Source of the DNA: JANJTY01 sp038257155
Lineage (GTDB): Bacteria > Pseudomonadota > Gammaproteobacteria > Xanthomonadales > Xanthomonadaceae
Length of the DNA stretch: 7,238 nucleotides
Direction of reading: 5' to 3'
Assembly (NCBI GenBank): GCA_038257155.1
Contig: JBBSJP010000089.1
Location: forward strand, 1-7,238
The translations under genes and the position numbers were made by a program. Of the stretch, positions 5,164 through 7,238 are shown one piece after another. Within the stretch, counting starts at the first letter, position 1. Every line of letters starts with the position of its first letter. The notes below the pieces were generated by a model. It did no database searches. It was not told the origin of the DNA and worked only from the letters and a program-made list of their open reading frames with translations.

Positions 5164-6804
5164 ATGCGCCTGCTGTTCCTGACCCTGCTGTTGAGCGCCT
5201 TGCCGGCACTGGCCGAAACCCGTCTGGAAAACGTGCACATCCATACCCTGGATGCCGCCAGTCCGACCGCGGAGGCCATGGTCTGGGACGACAGCGGACG
5301 CCTGCTGGCGCTGGGTGATCGCAGCACCCTCAGCACGCGTTACCCGGCCGCACGGGTCATCGACGGGTCCGGCGCGCACGTCATTCCCGGATTGATCGAC
5401 GCGCATGCGCACCTGATGAATCTCGGTTACTCGCTGATGAGTGCCGACCTGGTCGGGGCCAACAGCAAGGCCGAAATCATCGAACGCCTGCGTCGCTTCG
5501 AGGCCGAGCTGCCCGAAGGAGCCTGGTTGATTGGCCGCGGCTGGGACCAGAACCGCTGGGTCGAAGCCGAGTTTCCCAACGCCGCCGATCTCGATGCCGC
5601 TTTTCCGCAACGACCGGTGTGGTTGCGGCGCATCGATGGGCACGCCGGCTGGGCCAATAGTGCGGCGCTCAAGCTGGCCGGGCGCGACCTGTCCGGCGAC
5701 TCGCAGCCCGAGGGTGGACGCATCCTGCGCGAGGCAGGCGTAGCGACGGGTGTCTTCATCGATGCGGCCATGGGAATCATCAGTTCGCGCGTGCCTCCCC
5801 GCAGCGCCGTCGAGCGCGAGGCAGCATTCGAACGCGCACTGCAGCGCGCGATCAGCCTGGGCCTGACCGGCGTTCACGACATGGGCGTGTCGCTGGTCGA
5901 CCTTGGCCTGTACCGGCGCTTTGCCGAGCGCGGCCGCCTGCCCCTGCGCATTACAGCCTTTGCCGACGGCGACAGCCATGCGCTGGCGGCACTGTGCGCC
6001 TTCGGTCCGCTGCAGCACGCCTCGGGGCGGCTGCAGATGCGCGGCGTCAAGCTCTACGCCGACGGCGCGCTGGGCTCGCGCGGCGCCGCCCTGCTCGACG
6101 ACTACAGTGATGACCCAGGCAATCGTGGCCTGCTGGTCACTGCACCGGATGCGCTGGAAGCGGCGATGCGCACCGCGCGTGATTGTGGTGTGCAAGTTGC
6201 TGCGCACGCGATCGGTGACCGTGGCAACCGGATCGTGCTCGACACCATGCAGCGTGTGCTGGGCGATGCGATCGGCAGCGATCACCGCTGGCGGGTTGAA
6301 CATGCCCAGGTCGTGGCGCTGGAGGACATTCCGCGCTTTGCCGCGCTCGGCGTGCTTGCGTCGATGCAGCCTACCCACGCAACGTCGGACATGCCCTGGG
6401 CCGAAGCCCGGGTCGGGCCGGAGCGTATTCGCGGCGCCTATGCCTGGCAGCGCCTCATGGCGAGCGGCGCGCGCCTGCCGTTGGGTTCGGATTTTCCGGT
6501 CGAGTCGGTTGATCCGCGCTTGGGTCTTTATGCCGCGGTTACCCGACAGGACGAAAACGGTCATCCGGAAACCGGCTGGTACCCGGACGAGCGCATGAGC
6601 CTGCTCGAAGCGCTGCGCGGCTTCACCCAGGAAGCCGCGCATGCCGGTTTCAAGGAGGGCGAGGTGGGTCGCCTCGTGCCGGGGCTGCGCGCCGATTTCC
6701 TGCTGCTGGATGCCGATCCGTTCGCGCTGCCCGCGCCGGACCTGCTCAAGCTGCCGCTGCGTTCGACCTGGGTTGATGGCAAGCCGGTCTACGAAAAGCC
6801 GTAG
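5164..6804 (+). CDS. Exported amidohydrolase family 3 (YtcJ-like) metal-dependent hydrolase
   Basis: This 546-residue enzyme belongs to the amidohydrolase superfamily, family 3 (PF07969, YtcJ-like), at its usual length of about 540-560. A signal peptide (MRLLFLTLLLSALPALA, cut before Glu18) predicts export to the periplasm. The metal-centre residues are all visible: HAH (His81 and His83) after VIPGLIDA, Lys296 in KLYADGALGSRGAAL as the probable carboxylated lysine, His348 in AAHAIGDRGNR, His380 in VEHAQ, and Asp443 in LGSDFPVESVDP. It should therefore hydrolyse an amide, imide or similar C-N bond; the substrate is not predictable. The ATG at 5164 is chosen over an in-frame ATG at 5134 because GGAG lies 8 bases before it and it begins the signal peptide directly. 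The gene has its own candidate promoter after the terminator at 4977-5004. Its TAG stop overlaps a REP-like repeat. Confidence 0.9.
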   Translation: MRLLFLTLLLSALPALAETRLENVHIHTLDAASPTAEAMVWDDSGRLLALGDRSTLSTRYPAARVIDGSGAHVIPGLIDAHAHLMNLGYSLMSADLVGANSKAEIIERLRRFEAELPEGAWLIGRGWDQNRWVEAEFPNAADLDAAFPQRPVWLRRIDGHAGWANSAALKLAGRDLSGDSQPEGGRILREAGVATGVFIDAAMGIISSRVPPRSAVEREAAFERALQRAISLGLTGVHDMGVSLVDLGLYRRFAERGRLPLRITAFADGDSHALAALCAFGPLQHASGRLQMRGVKLYADGALGSRGAALLDDYSDDPGNRGLLVTAPDALEAAMRTARDCGVQVAAHAIGDRGNRIVLDTMQRVLGDAIGSDHRWRVEHAQVVALEDIPRFAALGVLASMQPTHATSDMPWAEARVGPERIRGAYAWQRLMASGARLPLGSDFPVESVDPRLGLYAAVTRQDENGHPETGWYPDERMSLLEALRGFTQEAAHAGFKEGEVGRLVPGLRADFLLLDADPFALPAPDLLKLPLRSTWVDGKPVYEKP

Positions 6805-6822
6805 GGCGGATCTTGATCCGCC
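6801..6822 (+). repeat. REP-like palindromic repeat, copy 3, overlapping a stop codon
   Basis: GTA followed by the 19 bases at 6804-6822 repeats the element seen at 163-181 exactly, with the palindrome GGCGGATC-TT-GATCCGCC at 6805-6822. The TAG stop of the amidohydrolase is at 6802-6804, so the repeat begins in the last codons. It may act as a 3'-end stabiliser or a weak terminator; no T run follows. Confidence 0.8.
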
Positions 6823-6858
6823 GTTGCAATCGCCATGTTCCATCGACGCAGCCGTGTA

Positions 6859-6873
6859 GCGCACCCTGTGCGC
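6859..6873. repeat. Short perfect palindrome
   Basis: GCGCAC (6859-6864) and GTGCGC (6868-6873) pair around a CCT loop. It is one of several palindromes filling the stretch after the amidohydrolase gene. Confidence 0.5.
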
Positions 6874-6913
6874 GACTCAGACGCGGCATATCGCGGGTCG
6901 CACCTGCGAGAGG

Positions 6914-7007
6914 GCTGTCGTAGGTCGGCTCAAGCCGCGCAGCGGTGGAGCCGACATCGAGGTGCTAGAGGCTTGCCGCGAACGGCAAGTTGTGCGTCGG
7001 ATCCGCG
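6914..7007 (+). repeat. 94-bp direct repeat, copy 1
   Basis: This sequence is identical over all 94 bases to 7145-7238, at an offset of 231 bp. It contains hairpin GTCGGCTC (6924-6931)/GAGCCGAC (6948-6955) with an inner CCGC/GCGG stem, and hairpin CTTGCCG-CGAA-CGGCAAG (6972-6989). It also includes the 5' arm of a third, larger stem that closes at 7057. Confidence 0.9.
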
Positions 7008-7063
7008 CCGCCTAGGCAGATCGCTCGGTCAGGCGTTTCGGCGGCGCTTGATCCGACCTACGA
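6918..7063. repeat. Compound palindromic element bounded by 18-bp inverted repeats
   Basis: TCGTAGGTCGGCTCAAGC (6918-6935) and GCTTGATCCGACCTACGA (7046-7063) are inverted repeats agreeing at 17 of 18 positions. Inside, GTCGGATC+GCGCCGCC (6996-7012) pairs with GGCGGCGC+GATCCGAC (7040-7057) as a 16-bp stem interrupted only by a C/TT internal loop, with a 27-base apical loop. Two smaller hairpins lie between. This 146-bp layout resembles a MITE or a compound REP/BIME. No coding capacity is seen, and no clear target-site duplication was identified. Confidence 0.65.
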
Positions 7064-7144
7064 GACTGCCGGAAACGCCGGATATCCCGGTCGCCGACAG
7101 GTCGGCTCCTACACAAAGCGCGAGCAGCAGGCGAGGCGGTTACA

Positions 7145-7238
7145 GCTGTCGTAGGTCGGCTCAAGCCGCGCAGCGGTGGAGCCGACATCGAGGTGCTAGA
7201 GGCTTGCCGCGAACGGCAAGTTGTGCGTCGGATCCGCG
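7145..7238 (+). repeat. 94-bp direct repeat, copy 2 (cut by window end)
   Basis: All 94 bases match 6914-7007. Because the match runs to the last base of the window, the true repeat unit may be longer, possibly a full 231-bp tandem unit or a dispersed element of about 150 bp. Confidence 0.9.

Larger units (their letters stand above)
6805..7238. other. Gene-free right edge filled with palindromic repeats
   Basis: No credible coding region is seen in these 434 bases. The content is a REP copy, a short palindrome (6859-6873), a 94-bp direct repeat present twice, and several long hairpins. Recurrent core motifs are GTAGGTCGG on the plus strand (6920 and 7151) and its reverse complement near 7053-7061, plus GGTCGGCTCCTACA around 7100-7113. 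The window ends inside the second repeat copy, so the block probably continues. Confidence 0.7.

Noticed and set aside
4183..6864. An open reading frame of 893 codons on the minus strand, opposite three genes
   Set aside because: Its codons are in register with those of the glycine-zipper and amidohydrolase genes, so it stays open simply because the sense genes avoid TTA, CTA and TCA codons at high GC. It runs across a terminator and starts in a REP repeat, and its translation is Arg/Gln/His/Ala-rich without any recognisable domain.
6805..7238. A CRISPR array at the right edge
   Set aside because: There are only two copies of a 94-bp repeat at a 231-bp offset, far from the 24-40-bp repeat and similar-sized spacer pattern, and the intervening sequence is itself palindromic.

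Overview
The window reads as high-GC (about 60-70% by eye) chromosomal DNA of a gammaproteobacterium, most likely from the Xanthomonadales (Lysobacter/Xanthomonas/Dokdonella-like). The grounds are the strongly G/C-ending codons, the style of the short palindromic repeats between genes (GGCGGATC-TT-GATCCGCC and GTAGGTCGGCTCAAGCC), and the cysteine- and AAxxGH-type helical-repeat domain on one gene, which I associate from memory with that order. The lineage call is an inference; no rRNA or marker gene is present.

Layout. Bases 1-234 hold no gene, only a head-to-head pair of REP-like palindromes and a half copy. Two minus-strand genes follow, both encoding inner-membrane transporters: a CNT-family nucleoside permease (235-1497, GTG start) and, upstream of it, a UPF0016/Gdt1-type cation exporter fused to a roughly 300-residue C-terminal domain (1577-3049). 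A divergent intergenic region of about 150 bp separates these from a plus-strand series: osmC (3200-3634), an alpha/beta hydrolase that starts at TTG inside the osmC 3' end (3627-4343), a secreted glycine-zipper protein (4393-4947) closed by a strong hairpin terminator (4977-5004), and a signal-peptide-bearing amidohydrolase family 3 enzyme (5164-6804) with its own candidate promoter. Bases 6805-7238 are gene-free and packed with palindromes. They include a 94-bp sequence present twice, identical, at an offset of 231 bp; the second copy runs off the window.

How the genes fit together. osmC and the hydrolase are almost certainly translated from one message, because they overlap by 8 bp and share a ribosome-binding context. 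OsmC reduces organic hydroperoxides. The divergently transcribed UPF0016 protein probably exports Mn2+ (or Ca2+). The shared promoter region therefore puts metal export next to peroxide defence, but joint regulation is only a suggestion. The nucleoside permease, glycine-zipper protein and amidohydrolase look like ordinary housekeeping or envelope genes.

Most notable: (1) the fusion of a complete six-helix UPF0016 transporter to a predicted periplasmic, cysteine-containing helical-repeat domain, with a visible GC difference between the halves; (2) the repeat block at the right edge, with an element bounded by 18-bp inverted repeats and an interrupted 16-bp internal stem; (3) a REP copy whose first bases supply the amidohydrolase stop codon. 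I saw no CRISPR, tRNA, transposase, phage or toxin gene.
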